Positions 1-8,654 of a DNA stretch of 38,139 bases are shown piece by piece (the first letter of the stretch is position 1; each line of letters starts with the position of its first letter). A program made the translations under genes and the position numbers. A model generated the notes under the pieces. The model was not told the DNA's origin and made no database searches. It was given only the letters and a program-made list of their open reading frames with translations. Source of the DNA: Caldilineaceae bacterium (GTDB lineage: Bacteria; Chloroflexota; Anaerolineae; Caldilineales; Caldilineaceae); assembly GCA_022821545.1 (NCBI GenBank), contig JAJEDJ010000011.1, forward strand, positions 1-38,139, read 5' to 3'.

Positions 1-612
1 TCCGGCGAAGTCAACGACGGCGCAGGACATTTCCACATCCTCGTCGACACCGACTTCATTCCCGCCGGAGAGGTCATCCCCACCGACGAGCGGCATCTCC
101 ACTACGGCAAGGGCCAGACTGCCGTTTCCGTCGAACTGGAGCCCGGCGAGCACACACTCCGCCTCCAGTTCGCCGACGGCCTCCATACCGCCCTCGAGGG
201 CGACCAGTACCGCGACACCATCACCGTCACCGTCGAAGCGGGCCAGTCGTCCGAACAGGGAGCGGCCGCCTCCGGGCAGCTGGCCCAGGAAACTATAGAC
301 TTGGCTATTGAAGCCATGATTAGGACCGGCTGTAACAGTTGCCACGTCACAACCGGGCTCCCGGAGGTTGACGCCGCAATGCTCGGTCCCGACCAGACGA
401 ACCTGGGAACAGTTGCCGGAACGCGTCGTGAAGGCTATACGGCCGAGGAGTACCTGCGGGAGGCCATCCTTGACCCGAGCGCCTTTATCGTAGAGGAGTG
501 CCCTCTCGGACAGTGCCTGCAGGTGATGCCTGTAAACTACGGAGAACAGCTCAGCGAAGAGGAATTAGACGCAATCGTCGCCTATCTGCTCTCTCTCACT
601 ACGGACGAATAG
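1..612 (+). CDS. DUF4399 domain fused to a c-type cytochrome domain (5' end outside window)
   Basis: The reading frame is open from the first base, so the start lies upstream. The visible 203 residues have two parts. Residues 1-80 carry the DUF4399 pattern (GHFHILVDT, a HLHYGKGQT segment, then a LQFADGLH strand), a small beta-sandwich domain usually found in exported proteins. Residues about 95-203 form a small c-type cytochrome domain: the haem-binding CNSCH motif is near residue 107, a likely axial methionine lies in QVMP near residue 178, and the C-terminal helix DAIVAYLLSL is typical of class I cytochromes c. A covalent haem implies a location outside the cytoplasmic membrane. It probably transfers electrons, but its partner is not visible. 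The DUF4399-cytochrome arrangement is unusual to me. The alternative of two separate genes is unlikely because the frame is continuous with no good start between them. Confidence 0.8.
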   Translation, partial: SGEVNDGAGHFHILVDTDFIPAGEVIPTDERHLHYGKGQTAVSVELEPGEHTLRLQFADGLHTALEGDQYRDTITVTVEAGQSSEQGAAASGQLAQETIDLAIEAMIRTGCNSCHVTTGLPEVDAAMLGPDQTNLGTVAGTRREGYTAEEYLREAILDPSAFIVEECPLGQCLQVMPVNYGEQLSEEELDAIVAYLLSLTTDE

Positions 613-643
613 ATTTCGATTCATCTCTCGCCGGAAAAGAAAA

Positions 644-673
644 CCCCCTGACGCTCAGATGAACGTCAGGGGG
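644..673 (-). terminator. Rho-independent terminator, best oriented for the minus strand
   Basis: A perfect 10-bp stem (CCCCCTGACG paired with CGTCAGGGGG) encloses a 10-nt loop. Read on the minus strand, the stem is followed at once by a T-rich run (TTTTCTTTTCC, positions 643-633). On the plus strand it is followed by CAAAAAGCC, which is not a U tract. It therefore best ends the small minus-strand gene at 757-978, and it separates that gene from the convergent cytochrome gene ending at 612. Confidence 0.85.
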
Positions 674-756
674 CAAAAAGCCTTGTTCTTATTTCCCGTT
701 CCGGGACCTACCTCACCAGTGCGGTCAGTTTCGGTTCCGATCGCACTCTCCGGACC

Positions 757-978
757 CTACCCCGCGATAACCAGGAGAAGCACCCAGAGAAAGCTGATGG
801 AGCTTACGATGCTCACGGCCATGGCAAGGAAAAACCTCGGACTGTACTTCTTCCCCAGAATGAGGGACGGCTGCCACTTTACCGGCAACATCCTCCTGGA
901 TCTTACCGGCACCAAAGCGCCTGACCGGCTCTTACTCTTTCGGGGTGTAAAACGTGGAAAAGCGGCTTCATAGGTCAT
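757..978 (-). CDS. Small single-pass membrane protein, 73 residues, unknown function
   Basis: I do not recognise this protein. The ATG at 978 is chosen because AAGGAG lies 8 nt upstream on the minus strand, and a good promoter (1031-1059) and terminator (644-673) bracket the gene. The N-terminal 45 residues are basic (RKSKSRSG, RSRR, GKK). Residues about 49-72 form one hydrophobic helix (FFLAMAVSIVSSISFLWVLLLVIA) that ends just before the stop, so it is predicted to be tail-anchored with the basic part in the cytoplasm. The complete promoter-RBS-ORF-terminator unit is the main argument that this short ORF is real. Confidence 0.65.
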   Translation of the reverse strand: MTYEAAFPRFTPRKSKSRSGALVPVRSRRMLPVKWQPSLILGKKYSPRFFLAMAVSIVSSISFLWVLLLVIAG

Positions 979-1030
979 GGCTGCTCTCCTTACCGGATAA
1001 TTGCTCAATAAATCCGTACTGATACAACTG

Positions 1031-1059
1031 ATTATACACGATAAATGCTCAGTTGTCCA
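1031..1059 (-). promoter_or_regulatory. Sigma70-type promoter for the 73-residue membrane protein
   Basis: On the minus strand TGGACA (1059-1054) is separated by exactly 17 bp from a perfect TATAAT (1036-1031). The gene start at 978 is about 50 nt downstream, with a Shine-Dalgarno site between. Confidence 0.7.
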
Positions 1060-1188
1060 TACCTGAAAATAGCCTATCACATCCGCAAAAGCAGCGCAAA
1101 CCGGCAAAACCGCCGCAGCGGCTTACGCGGTGTGGCATCCCGCTCTTCATCTGACCTTTCCCTTGCTCGACGTCGCGTCCCCCGCCAC

Positions 1189-1497
1189 TCAGGGAGGCCA
1201 GGAATCTTCTTCTTCCTGCAGATCGCCCTCTTCATCATCGAGTTCCGGATCGCCGTCGTCTACCCCGTAGAGACGTTCATCCATCTCCTCTTCAAAGATC
1301 GAGTCATCATCCAGCCACTCAAACTCATCTTCTTCTATGTAGGCGGCTGCGCCTGCGCTTGGCGGGCCGTCTTCAGTCTCTTTTTCATCGAATGTTATAC
1401 ACGAAAGTGTTACCGGATCCAACTCGATTTCATCGGCGTCACACCATCCATTCCACCAGAAATTGCAGCGCTTCTGCGGGCAGCGCACCCGGCTCAT
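1189..1497 (-). CDS. Small Cys-patterned protein with a highly acidic tail, DUF1540-like N-terminus
   Basis: 102 residues from the ATG at 1497, which has GGGAGGA about 8 nt upstream; a GTG at 1512 is in frame but would bury that site. The N-terminus has four cysteines in the order C-x4-C-x6-C-x14-C followed by ITF (CPQKRC...GWCDADEIEL...SCITF). This resembles the DUF1540 family of small, probably metal-binding domains (C-x4-C, C-x-A-x2-I, C-x-TF). From residue 37 on, the protein is dominated by Asp and Glu (EEDEFEWLDDD, EEEMDE, DDEEGDLQEEED) and is predicted to be disordered and strongly negative. Its own promoter is at 1592-1619. Function unknown; metal binding by the cysteines is an inference. 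Confidence 0.65.
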   Translation of the reverse strand: MSRVRCPQKRCNFWWNGWCDADEIELDPVTLSCITFDEKETEDGPPSAGAAAYIEEDEFEWLDDDSIFEEEMDERLYGVDDGDPELDDEEGDLQEEEDSWPP

Positions 1498-1591
1498 TCG
1501 GAGTCCTCCCACGCGGCGGGCTCATAGGGCCGCCCATGGATGACCTGTGCCCATAAAGAACGCGCCCTTTCAGCTTTGATCGATTACTTCG

Positions 1592-1619
1592 AGTATAGCA
1601 GAAAATCCCGGCTCGTCAA
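1592..1619 (-). promoter_or_regulatory. Sigma70-type promoter for the acidic Cys-patterned protein
   Basis: On the minus strand TTGACG (1619-1614), a 16-bp spacer and TATACT (1597-1592) make a near-consensus promoter. The start codon at 1497 would leave a leader of roughly 85-90 nt. Confidence 0.65.
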
Positions 1620-1716
1620 CCGTTTTCGGAACTTTTTTTCCTCCTTTATACTACGCTCGGTGCAGGTTGCAGACGTTCAGCCGCTTTCAGCTATATTTCG
1701 TCCATTCCAACCCGGC

Positions 1717-1731
1717 TTTTGGACGCCAAAA
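1717..1731. other. Short inverted repeat upstream of the YccF gene
   Basis: TTTTGG and CCAAAA are separated by ACG, a perfect 6-bp inverted repeat with a 3-nt centre, in the otherwise empty 1620-1842 stretch. It could be an operator half-site pair or a small leader hairpin for the gene starting at 1843. Nothing else is recognised in that stretch apart from a possible plus-strand TATACT at 1647-1652 without a good -35. Confidence 0.3.
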
Positions 1732-1842
1732 ACTGTCTGTACTCGGAAACCTCCTCGCCGGAACTTCGTAGTAAACTGTACCGGGAAGCAAGGCGTTAGC
1801 AGCGCTTCGACAAGAGCATAGCCACCCGTCGGGGGAACGCAC

Positions 1843-2211
1843 ATGAGTACGCTTGGAAATATCATCTGGCTCGTATTCGGCGGTCTGATCGCCGCAATCG
1901 GATACTTGATCGGCGGACTGGTACTCTGCCTGACCGTCGTCGGCATTCCGTTCGGCCTGCAGTCGATCAAGTTCGGCGTCGCCACCCTTACCCCGTTTGG
2001 CAAGGAAGTAGTGGAAGGTCAGAACGCGAACAGCCCGCTTCGCATTCTCTTTAACCTGATCTGGATAATCCTCTTCGGCTGGGAGATTGCGCTCGCTCAC
2101 CTGCTTTCGGCGCTGATCCTTACCGTTACGATAGTGGGGATCCCCTTCGCAAAGCAGCACTTCAAGCTGATCCCGCTCGCTCTCCTCCCCTTCGGCAGGG
2201 ACTTGCAGTAG
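1843..2211 (+). CDS. yccF: YccF domain inner-membrane protein
   Basis: 122 residues with the YccF signature in two similar halves. Each half has a hydrophobic helix pair followed by a VGIPFG(L/K)Q-type loop (VVGIPFGLQSIKF near residue 34, IVGIPFAKQHFKL near residue 102) and a PFG motif (TPFGKEV, LPFGRDL). Length is close to the family norm of 120-150. Four membrane segments are expected, at residues about 5-15, 17-35, 68-82 and 84-102. The ATG is preceded by GGGGGA at a suitable distance. YccF proteins have no firmly established biochemical role; they are integral membrane proteins. The gene stands alone, with divergent small genes on the left and the Mrp operon 270 bp to the right. Confidence 0.85.
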   Translation: MSTLGNIIWLVFGGLIAAIGYLIGGLVLCLTVVGIPFGLQSIKFGVATLTPFGKEVVEGQNANSPLRILFNLIWIILFGWEIALAHLLSALILTVTIVGIPFAKQHFKLIPLALLPFGRDLQ

Positions 2212-2480
2212 CCCATCGTCCTGTCCTGCTGTCTTTACTTCCAACCAATCAAGCCCAAGCGCGCCAAACCGGATGCGAAAGTTAGGGGAGCCGTTGCAAC
2301 TGTGGTAAAAGATTAACGAAAACTGTTCACTTCAGTAACCAGGCCCGAACCGGGTTCATCAGGGGCAAGCGCCCTCCTTCTGCCCACGCCAATGTTCCTT
2401 TCTCCAGGGTGTCACCGCCGTCAAACAGCTTTTTCCCCCTTTGACGCGACCCCACAGACGACCGGCGAAACTCTTCGACC

Positions 2481-4994
2481 ATGTTAGCGGCATCCCTCTC
2501 ACTGATTCTCGTTAGCGGTGTAATCCTTTACTGGATTAAACCTCATAAGCGCGCCTGGGCCGGTTGGCTCTCGGCAATGCCTCCCCTGGCCGTCACCGTC
2601 TGGCAGCTTACCGCGGCAATCCCATTCCTGAACGCCGGCGCCGGCACAGACTCCGGCCCCAAGGCGGCATTACAGAACGGCGCCATCCTTGTCGAGCGGT
2701 ATCGGTGGATTGAGAGCCTGGGTTTGGAGCTCTCCTTCCGCCTGGACGGCCTCTCACTGCTCTTTGGCCTGATCATCACCGGCGTCGGCGCCGCCGTCGC
2801 GCTCTACACCCACTACTATCTCGAAGACGATGAGAGGCAGGGCTACTTTTACCTCTCACTCTTTGCCTTCATGGCCTCGATGCTGGGTCTCGTCTGGGCC
2901 GACAATCTGCTGTCTCTGTTCGTGTTTTGGGAAGGAACGAGCGTTACCAGCTATCTGCTCATCGGATACTCGCACCGGTCTGCCGTCGCCAGGGGCGGGG
3001 CCCGCAATGCCTTCATCGTGACAGCGGGCGGCGGCCTGGCAATGATCGCAGGACTGATCCTGTTGGGGCAGCAGAGCGGCGCCTATACGATCAGCGAGAT
3101 CGTAGCTCGTCCTGGCCTGACCGAACTCGACCTCTATCCGGCCATCCTGATTCTGATTCTTCTCGGCGCCTTTACCAAGTCCGCCCAGTTTCCCTTTCAC
3201 TGGTGGCTGCCAGGCGCAATGGCCGCGCCGACGCCTGCAAGCGCCTACCTGCATTCCGCCACCATGGTCAAGGCCGGCATATACCTCCTCGCCCGCCTGC
3301 ACCCTGCCCTCAGCGGACACCCACTGTGGTTATGGGCGCTCCTCATCTTTGGCGGCGCCACAATGCTCGTCGGCGCGATCACCGCCGTGCGCCACTGGGA
3401 CATGAAGGCCCTATTGGCCTACGCTACCGTCAGCCAGCTGGGAATCCTGACCGCGCTGCTGGCCTTTCGCAGCGAGGCCGCGCTGCTGGCCGTCGTCATC
3501 GGAATCCTCGCCCACGCTCTCTATAAGGGGCCCCTCTTTCTCGTGGCCGGAATCGTGGACCACGCAACCGGCACAAGAGACTTGAGAAGGCTCGCCGGCC
3601 TCCGGCATTCCCTGCCCGTAACTTCAACGGTTGCCCTGCTGGCAACCCTCTCAATGGCCGGTATTCCGCCTTTCTTCGGTTTTGTGTCCAAGGAGGCCCT
3701 GCTTGAATCCTTCTTTGAATCTGCCGAACATGGCGAAATAGCGGGTTGGATTGCATTTGGCGCCGCAGCGCTCGCCGGAGCCTTCTTCGTTACATATAGT
3801 CTGACCCTCCTTTGGGAGGCTTTCTTGCGGCCCGGTTCGACCGGAGAAACCGAAAGTTCAACCCGGGAAAGTTCAGGCCATGTTGCCCCGACTCGCGTTC
3901 ACCACGCCCCGGCTGCGCCCTTCGTGGCCGCTCCGCTCCTGCTCGTCGCCATGGGCGCCGTCGCTCCCTTCACCCTTCCGTGGCTCGACGCCTTCCTGAC
4001 CTCCGCGGCGGCATCCATCTCCGGGGCGCCCGTCCACAAGCACGCGGCAATCTGGCATGGCTTCACCCCGGTGCTGCTGACCAGCCTGCTCGCCATCGCC
4101 GCCGGCGTTTGGCTGTTCCGGATACGCTCCTACCTTCGTCGAACCCTGGCTCAACTGCCCGAAAACCTGCGCGGCGTCGTTGTCTTTCAGAACTTCCTGG
4201 ACGGAATCTACGCGCTGGGGCAGTTCACGGCCCGCTTCTCACAGGGCTATACCCTGGCTACGCAGGCGGCCATCGTACTGCTCGCCGCCTTCGTTCCCGT
4301 TGCATTCGCGCTGCTTCAGGTCGCGCCCGGCGACCTTCTGGCTTCTTCCAACGTCTTTCCCGGCGCACCCGAAACCGTTCTGATTCTGATGACAGTCGTG
4401 TCCGCCTACGTCACCGTCCGCATCAGGACAAGCTTGGGCGCAATCGTCAGCTTGGGCGTGGTCGGCGTCTCCGTGACCCTGTTCTACGTCTTCTTCAGCG
4501 CGCCGGACCTCGCTCTCACCCAGCTGCTCATCGAGGTATTGACTGTCGTGCTTCTCGTAATCGTGTTCACGAAGCTCCCGCCCGACATTCGACCGCCCAT
4601 GCAGAAACTGAAACAGATCCGCAATGTGTTGGTTGCCCTGGCAGCGGGAGCCTTTGGCTTTTTCCTCGTCCTCTTCAACACCAGCGAAGCAATGCAGGCC
4701 GCTAAGTCCATCAGCGGCTACTTTCTGCAAAATGCGGTGCCCGAAGGTCACGGGACCAATGTCGTCAATGTAATTCTGGTCGACTTCCGGGCCTTCGACA
4801 CGATGGGCGAGATCACCGTTCTGGCCCTGGCGGCATTGGGTGGATACGCACTGCTGAACGCCCCCCGCGTCAATCTTCCCTCGTGGACGTCGCAACGCCC
4901 GGAGTCGGTGTCCACCGCGAGCCGTCAAAATCCGGCTGCCGTCGAAACCGAACCTTCTGCCACCGCGTCGCCTGAAAATGAAAGTGAGAAGTAA
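2481..4994 (+). CDS. mrpA: Na+/H+ antiporter subunit A (MrpA/MnhA, NuoL-like)
   Basis: 837 residues, normal for MrpA. The first two-thirds are a NuoL/ND5-type proton-conducting module with the expected charged residues inside membrane helices: [17 protein letters not shown] (Glu), [17 protein letters not shown] (Lys), a [17 protein letters not shown] helix (His and Lys), [17 protein letters not shown], and [17 protein letters not shown]. Near residues 620-705 comes the DUF4040/MrpB-like region ([33 protein letters not shown]), and the last membrane part ([25 protein letters not shown]) is also typical. The tail is hydrophilic. Together with MrpB-G it forms a hetero-oligomeric cytoplasmic-membrane antiporter exchanging Na+ (or K+) for H+. 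The start at 2481 is the first in-frame start; no strong Shine-Dalgarno is visible, and the 270 bp leader shows no clear promoter. Confidence 0.95.
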   Translation: MLAASLSLILVSGVILYWIKPHKRAWAGWLSAMPPLAVTVWQLTAAIPFLNAGAGTDSGPKAALQNGAILVERYRWIESLGLELSFRLDGLSLLFGLIITGVGAAVALYTHYYLEDDERQGYFYLSLFAFMASMLGLVWADNLLSLFVFWEGTSVTSYLLIGYSHRSAVARGGARNAFIVTAGGGLAMIAGLILLGQQSGAYTISEIVARPGLTELDLYPAILILILLGAFTKSAQFPFHWWLPGAMAAPTPASAYLHSATMVKAGIYLLARLHPALSGHPLWLWALLIFGGATMLVGAITAVRHWDMKALLAYATVSQLGILTALLAFRSEAALLAVVIGILAHALYKGPLFLVAGIVDHATGTRDLRRLAGLRHSLPVTSTVALLATLSMAGIPPFFGFVSKEALLESFFESAEHGEIAGWIAFGAAALAGAFFVTYSLTLLWEAFLRPGSTGETESSTRESSGHVAPTRVHHAPAAPFVAAPLLLVAMGAVAPFTLPWLDAFLTSAAASISGAPVHKHAAIWHGFTPVLLTSLLAIAAGVWLFRIRSYLRRTLAQLPENLRGVVVFQNFLDGIYALGQFTARFSQGYTLATQAAIVLLAAFVPVAFALLQVAPGDLLASSNVFPGAPETVLILMTVVSAYVTVRIRTSLGAIVSLGVVGVSVTLFYVFFSAPDLALTQLLIEVLTVVLLVIVFTKLPPDIRPPMQKLKQIRNVLVALAAGAFGFFLVLFNTSEAMQAAKSISGYFLQNAVPEGHGTNVVNVILVDFRAFDTMGEITVLALAALGGYALLNAPRVNLPSWTSQRPESVSTASRQNPAAVETEPSATASPENESEK

Positions 4995-5026
4995 AGCGGG
5001 GATTCCGAATCGCGTCTCAGATCACA

Positions 5027-5476
5027 ATGCCTGAACTCTATCTTCGTCTCCTGAATCGCATATTGACGCCCGTACTGCTGTTGCTTTCCCTGTACCTGCT
5101 CTTTCGCGGCCACAACCTGCCGGGCGGCGGCTTCATCGCCGGGCTGATGGCCGCTGCCGCATTTCAGCTCCAGATCCTGAGCCGGGGCCACGATAGCCTC
5201 CGGCGCACTGTCGGACCTTACCTGAACAGTGGAATCGGGTTGGGCCTGGCCGTTGCCGTCTGCTCCGGCATCGTCGGGCTGCTTGATGGAACCTTCTTCA
5301 AGGGCGTATGGTTCAGCCTGGACCTGCCTCTCCTTGGCTATCTGAAAATCGGTACCCCTGTGATCTTCGATCTGGGCGTCTTTCTCGTCGTGGTGAGCGT
5401 CGCGACTTCCTATCTACTCGGCCTCAGCCGCGTCGCGGACGCGAACGTCGAACCAGGTCGCAGGGCGGACTCATGA
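5027..5476 (+). CDS. mrpB: Na+/H+ antiporter subunit B (MrpB/MnhB)
   Basis: 149 residues, normal for MrpB. It contains the conserved membrane motif [22 protein letters not shown] (residues about 29-50), followed by further helices ([20 protein letters not shown], and [23 protein letters not shown]). Four membrane segments are expected. The protein is a subunit of the Mrp complex. It lies 32 bp after mrpA, and its stop codon overlaps the start of mrpC in an ATGA junction (5473-5476), which points to translational coupling. The last dozen residues are hydrophilic. Confidence 0.93.
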   Translation: MPELYLRLLNRILTPVLLLLSLYLLFRGHNLPGGGFIAGLMAAAAFQLQILSRGHDSLRRTVGPYLNSGIGLGLAVAVCSGIVGLLDGTFFKGVWFSLDLPLLGYLKIGTPVIFDLGVFLVVVSVATSYLLGLSRVADANVEPGRRADS

Positions 5477-6012
5477 TCTCTTTACTTCTGGCATTCGCCG
5501 TCGGCAGCCTCTTTGCCTGCGGAACCTATCTGATCATGCGTCGAGGACAGATAAAGCTCATCCTCGGACTGGCGCTGCTGAGTCATGGCGTAAACCTTCT
5601 CCTCTTTGGGTCGGGCAGGCTCACCGAAGGGCGCCCGCCAATCTTTCTGAACAAAGCCGATTACGCAGAGACGTTGAGCTCAAGCCTTCCCGCCGACCCA
5701 TTGCCGCAGGCCCTAATCCTGACGGCAATCGTAATCAGCTTCGGCATAACCGCCTTCGTCATCGTGCTCGTGAACCGGCGCCATACGGTTACACAGACCG
5801 ACTATGTCCATGGCGAGCTGACGCCGCTCCTGCGTGAAGGGGACCCTTTCGATTTCTCCGAGTCCGCTGAACTAGACCAGTACGACTGGCTGGCCTACGA
5901 AGTGGACGAAGTCTACGACAGCGAAGAGCTGCTGACAGGGTTTCCTACGTTGCCGCCCTCTGAACAGGACGAATCAACTGCTATGGAACAGGACCAATAC
6001 CGATGGCCGTGA
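5473..6012 (+). CDS. mrpC: Na+/H+ antiporter subunit C (MrpC/MnhC) with a long acidic C-terminal extension
   Basis: 179 residues from the ATG that overlaps the mrpB stop (ATGA). Residues 1-110 are a normal NuoK-like MrpC: helix 1 ([19 protein letters not shown]), helix 2 ([20 protein letters not shown]), the loop with PPI, and helix 3 after [21 protein letters not shown]. The family normally ends around residue 110-125. Here about 65 extra residues follow, rich in Asp, Glu and Tyr (for example [26 protein letters not shown]), with no hydrophobic stretch, so they are probably cytoplasmic or otherwise soluble. The extension is real coding sequence rather than a frame artefact: the mrpD start lies inside its last codons (10-nt overlap at 6003-6012). 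Confidence 0.92.
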   Translation: MISLLLAFAVGSLFACGTYLIMRRGQIKLILGLALLSHGVNLLLFGSGRLTEGRPPIFLNKADYAETLSSSLPADPLPQALILTAIVISFGITAFVIVLVNRRHTVTQTDYVHGELTPLLREGDPFDFSESAELDQYDWLAYEVDEVYDSEELLTGFPTLPPSEQDESTAMEQDQYRWP

Positions 6013-7625
6013 GCGCCAACCTGCTGGCCGTCCCCGTCGCCGCGCCTCTCCTGACAGCCGCCCTCATTCTCCTGTTTGCCCGTTGGGGCGGCCGCACACT
6101 GATCAGGCACCAGATCGCGCTGACGGCGCTGGCGCTCTGCATAAACCTTGCGGCGGCAGCGCTGCTCTTCCGGGCCGCCGCCGGGCAGGGCCAGCGCTTC
6201 GTGTTGCAGCTCGGCGCATGGTCGGCCCCCTTCGGCATCACCGTCTACGGCGACGGACTCTCCGCCACGCTTCTGTTGATGACCGCCCTCGTCGCCCTTG
6301 CGGTCTATCCATTCGCCGTCGCAACCATCGACTACCACAGGGCCCGGATGGGGTTTCATCCCCTCTATCTGTTCCTCCTCATGGGGGTCAACGGCGCCTT
6401 CCTGGCAGGCGATCTCTTCAATCTCTACGTCTTCTTTGAAGTTCTCTTGATGGCCAGCTTTGTCCTGCTGACCGTCGGCGCCCAGCCGGCACAGACCAAC
6501 AGCGGAATTCGCTATGTTGTACTCAATCTCCTTGCGTCGACAGTCTTTCTGGTCGCGGCCGGCATCGCCTACGGCACACTCGGCACCCTCAACTTTGCCC
6601 AGATCGCGGAACGGCTGCCCCTGGCTTCTCCTGCAGTGCGTACCGTTTTCGCCGGCCTGCTGCTGGTCGGTTTCGGCAGCAAGGCCGCGATTTTCCCCCT
6701 CTTTTTCTGGCTGCCTGCCAGCTACCACACGCCGCCCCCGGCTGTTACCGCGCTCTTCGGCGGCCTCTTGACCAAGGTCGGCGTCTATACGCTCTTTCGC
6801 AGCTTTACGCTCTTCTTCCCCGAGCTTCTGCAGGACTGGCAGCCTGTCCTCCTGACCATCGCCAGCGCAACGATGCTGGTCGGCGCGCTGGGAGCGCTGG
6901 CCCAGCCCGGAATCCGCCGCGTGCTCAGCTTCCATATCATCAGCCACGTCGGTTTCATGTTGATGGGGCTGGCCGTAGCGCTCAGCGGAAACAATTTGGC
7001 CTTCGGCTTTGGCTTGGGCGCGGCCATCATCTATCTCTGCCACCACATGATTATCAAGACCGCGCTCATCATGGCGGGCGGCGCCGTAGAGCTGCACATG
7101 GGCAGCGACCGCCTGGCCTCCATCGGGGGCCTGGTTTCCAGGCAGCCGTTCCTCGCCTTTCTATTCTTCACGGCAGCGATCTCCCTGGCGGGCGTGCCGC
7201 CTTTCAGCGGATTTGTAAGCAAACTCAGCCTCCTGCAGATTACGCTCGACACGCGTCACTGGGTCGTTTCCGGGGTAAGTGTCTTCGCCAGCCTTCTGAC
7301 CATGATGAACATGATGCGTCTCTGGCGCGAATCATTTTGGGGGGACTACAGTCGGCCGAGCAGAGTCCCGTCCAGAATCTTGCAGAGCAGTGTGCGGCAG
7401 CGGCTGATGCTGACACCGGTGGCCGTGCTGGTACTGCTCAGCCTGGCCCTGGGCATTTGGGGCGAACCGGCCTTTCGCCTGTCGATGCAGGTTGCCCAAC
7501 AAGCGCTCGACCGCCAGGCTTACATCGAAGCGGTGTCGCCGTCTGCGCAGACCTCAACACTGCCTGCAGGTCTTTTCACCGTCCCGGCCGAAACAGTTTC
7601 AACGATACTGAGCAAGGAGAACTGA
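6003..7625 (+). CDS. mrpD: Na+/H+ antiporter subunit D (MrpD/MnhD, NuoM/N-like)
   Basis: 540 residues, slightly longer than the usual 490-500 because of a hydrophilic C-terminus. It is the second proton-conducting module of the complex. Visible conserved segments are DLFNLYVFFEVLLMASFVLL (Glu inside a helix), GSKAAIFPLFFWLPASYHTPPPAVTALFGGLLTKVGVYTLFR (two helix lysines), RRVLSFHIISHVGFMLMGLA, YLCHHMIIKTALIMAGG, and LAGVPPFSGFVSKLSLL. These match the MrpD/NuoM/NuoN family. It overlaps the end of mrpC by 10 nt and is followed 10 nt later by mrpE, so it is translated in the same operon. Confidence 0.95.
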   Translation: MAVSANLLAVPVAAPLLTAALILLFARWGGRTLIRHQIALTALALCINLAAAALLFRAAAGQGQRFVLQLGAWSAPFGITVYGDGLSATLLLMTALVALAVYPFAVATIDYHRARMGFHPLYLFLLMGVNGAFLAGDLFNLYVFFEVLLMASFVLLTVGAQPAQTNSGIRYVVLNLLASTVFLVAAGIAYGTLGTLNFAQIAERLPLASPAVRTVFAGLLLVGFGSKAAIFPLFFWLPASYHTPPPAVTALFGGLLTKVGVYTLFRSFTLFFPELLQDWQPVLLTIASATMLVGALGALAQPGIRRVLSFHIISHVGFMLMGLAVALSGNNLAFGFGLGAAIIYLCHHMIIKTALIMAGGAVELHMGSDRLASIGGLVSRQPFLAFLFFTAAISLAGVPPFSGFVSKLSLLQITLDTRHWVVSGVSVFASLLTMMNMMRLWRESFWGDYSRPSRVPSRILQSSVRQRLMLTPVAVLVLLSLALGIWGEPAFRLSMQVAQQALDRQAYIEAVSPSAQTSTLPAGLFTVPAETVSTILSKEN

Positions 7626-7635
7626 GAGTCACTCG

Positions 7636-8280
7636 ATGCAACGACTCCTGGTCTTAAACCTGTTTATTTCATTGATGTGGCCGATTCTCAACAACGATTA
7701 CACGTTGGAGGCCCTCCTGCTCGGCTTCGTTTTCGGCTTCGTGCTGACCTCGCTCGTGCAGCGAATGTATTGGCTCTACACGATGCGGGCCGCCGGTTAC
7801 GTCGCCTACGTCCTCTTTGCTATCCTGCAGAGCAATCTGCGGCTGGCGGGGACGGTGCTTGCCAGCGCCGTCGGCATGCAGAGTTCCCTGCGCCCGGGCA
7901 TTGTCGCAGTCCCTTTGGACTTGACGAACCCGTTCGACATCACTGTCCTGGCAACCGTCATCACGTTGACGCCCGGCACGCTCAGCGTCGACCTGGGTGA
8001 GGATGTTTCCGGCCGGCTCCGGCCATACGCCGATCCGGAGGAAACCGCGATTGGCCTGGATACCGGGAAGAGTGAGCGGCGCCTGCAATCCGAGGAAAGC
8101 TCTCAACGGTTGCCTCACCGCACAGCCGCTCCGCGCGACGGTGGAGAGGCGGCACTGCTTGTCCATGCAATCGACGTTCCCGACCCAAACGAGTTCCGCG
8201 CCGACATAAAGCGGAGATTCGAGAGTCCGCTCCTGGAGCTTCGCCGTCTGATTGCCGAGATGGACAGCGCCGATAACTGA
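7636..8280 (+). CDS. mrpE: Na+/H+ antiporter subunit E (MrpE/MnhE) with an internal insertion
   Basis: 214 residues against the usual 155-170. The N-terminal membrane hairpin (residues 5-45) and the core (YVAYVLFAILQSNLRLAGTVL, RPGIVAVPL, DITVLATVITLTPGTLSVDL) are typical of MrpE, and so is the end (LLVHAIDVPDPNEFRADIKRRFE). In most relatives the SVDL strand runs straight into a short turn and the LYVHALD strand. Here about 50 residues (about 121-171, rich in Arg, Ser and Glu) separate the two strands, so the extra material should form a large soluble loop on the cytoplasmic domain. The gene sits 10 nt after mrpD. Confidence 0.92.
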   Translation: MQRLLVLNLFISLMWPILNNDYTLEALLLGFVFGFVLTSLVQRMYWLYTMRAAGYVAYVLFAILQSNLRLAGTVLASAVGMQSSLRPGIVAVPLDLTNPFDITVLATVITLTPGTLSVDLGEDVSGRLRPYADPEETAIGLDTGKSERRLQSEESSQRLPHRTAAPRDGGEAALLVHAIDVPDPNEFRADIKRRFESPLLELRRLIAEMDSADN

Positions 8281-8307
8281 GCCGAAAAGTGAGACTGGAG
8301 AACTTCT

Positions 8308-8619
8308 GTGAGCAACGATCTGTTTGAACTGAGCCTGGTCGTCCTGATGACCCTGCTCACCTTTTCACTGCTGCTGTGCTTCGGCAGGCTCCTGCGAGGG
8401 CCTAAACTGCCCGATCGCACAGTGGCGTTCGACCTGATCTCCATTCACGCGGTCGGAATCTTCCTCCTGTTTGCCGTGAACAGCCATTCGTATGTCCTGC
8501 TGGAAGGGGCAATAATCACGGCTGTGCTTGGCTTCCTGGGCACAATGATGTTTGCCCGCGCCCTGGAGCGCTATCCCCACGTACGCTGGCTCGAAAGGCC
8601 GTCGGAGGACGAAGATTAG
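8308..8619 (+). CDS. mrpF: Na+/H+ antiporter subunit F (MrpF/MnhF)
   Basis: 103 residues, typical for MrpF. Three membrane helices are visible (residues about 7-28, 40-56, 60-80). The conserved loop GPKLPDRTVAFDLIS follows helix 1; its Asp is a hallmark of the family. The start is a GTG at 8308 with GGAG about 11 nt upstream; no ATG in this frame would keep helix 1. The protein is a small membrane subunit of the Mrp complex. It is separated from mrpE by 27 bp and from mrpG by 35 bp. Confidence 0.92.
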   Translation: MSNDLFELSLVVLMTLLTFSLLLCFGRLLRGPKLPDRTVAFDLISIHAVGIFLLFAVNSHSYVLLEGAIITAVLGFLGTMMFARALERYPHVRWLERPSEDED

Positions 8620-8654
8620 ATGCCGCCGGCCCACCCATATGGCGAGGTACGCAG

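Noticed and set aside
5913..7097. Minus-strand open frame of 394 codons opposite mrpD
   Set aside because: Shadow of mrpD, which carries all expected MrpD motifs.
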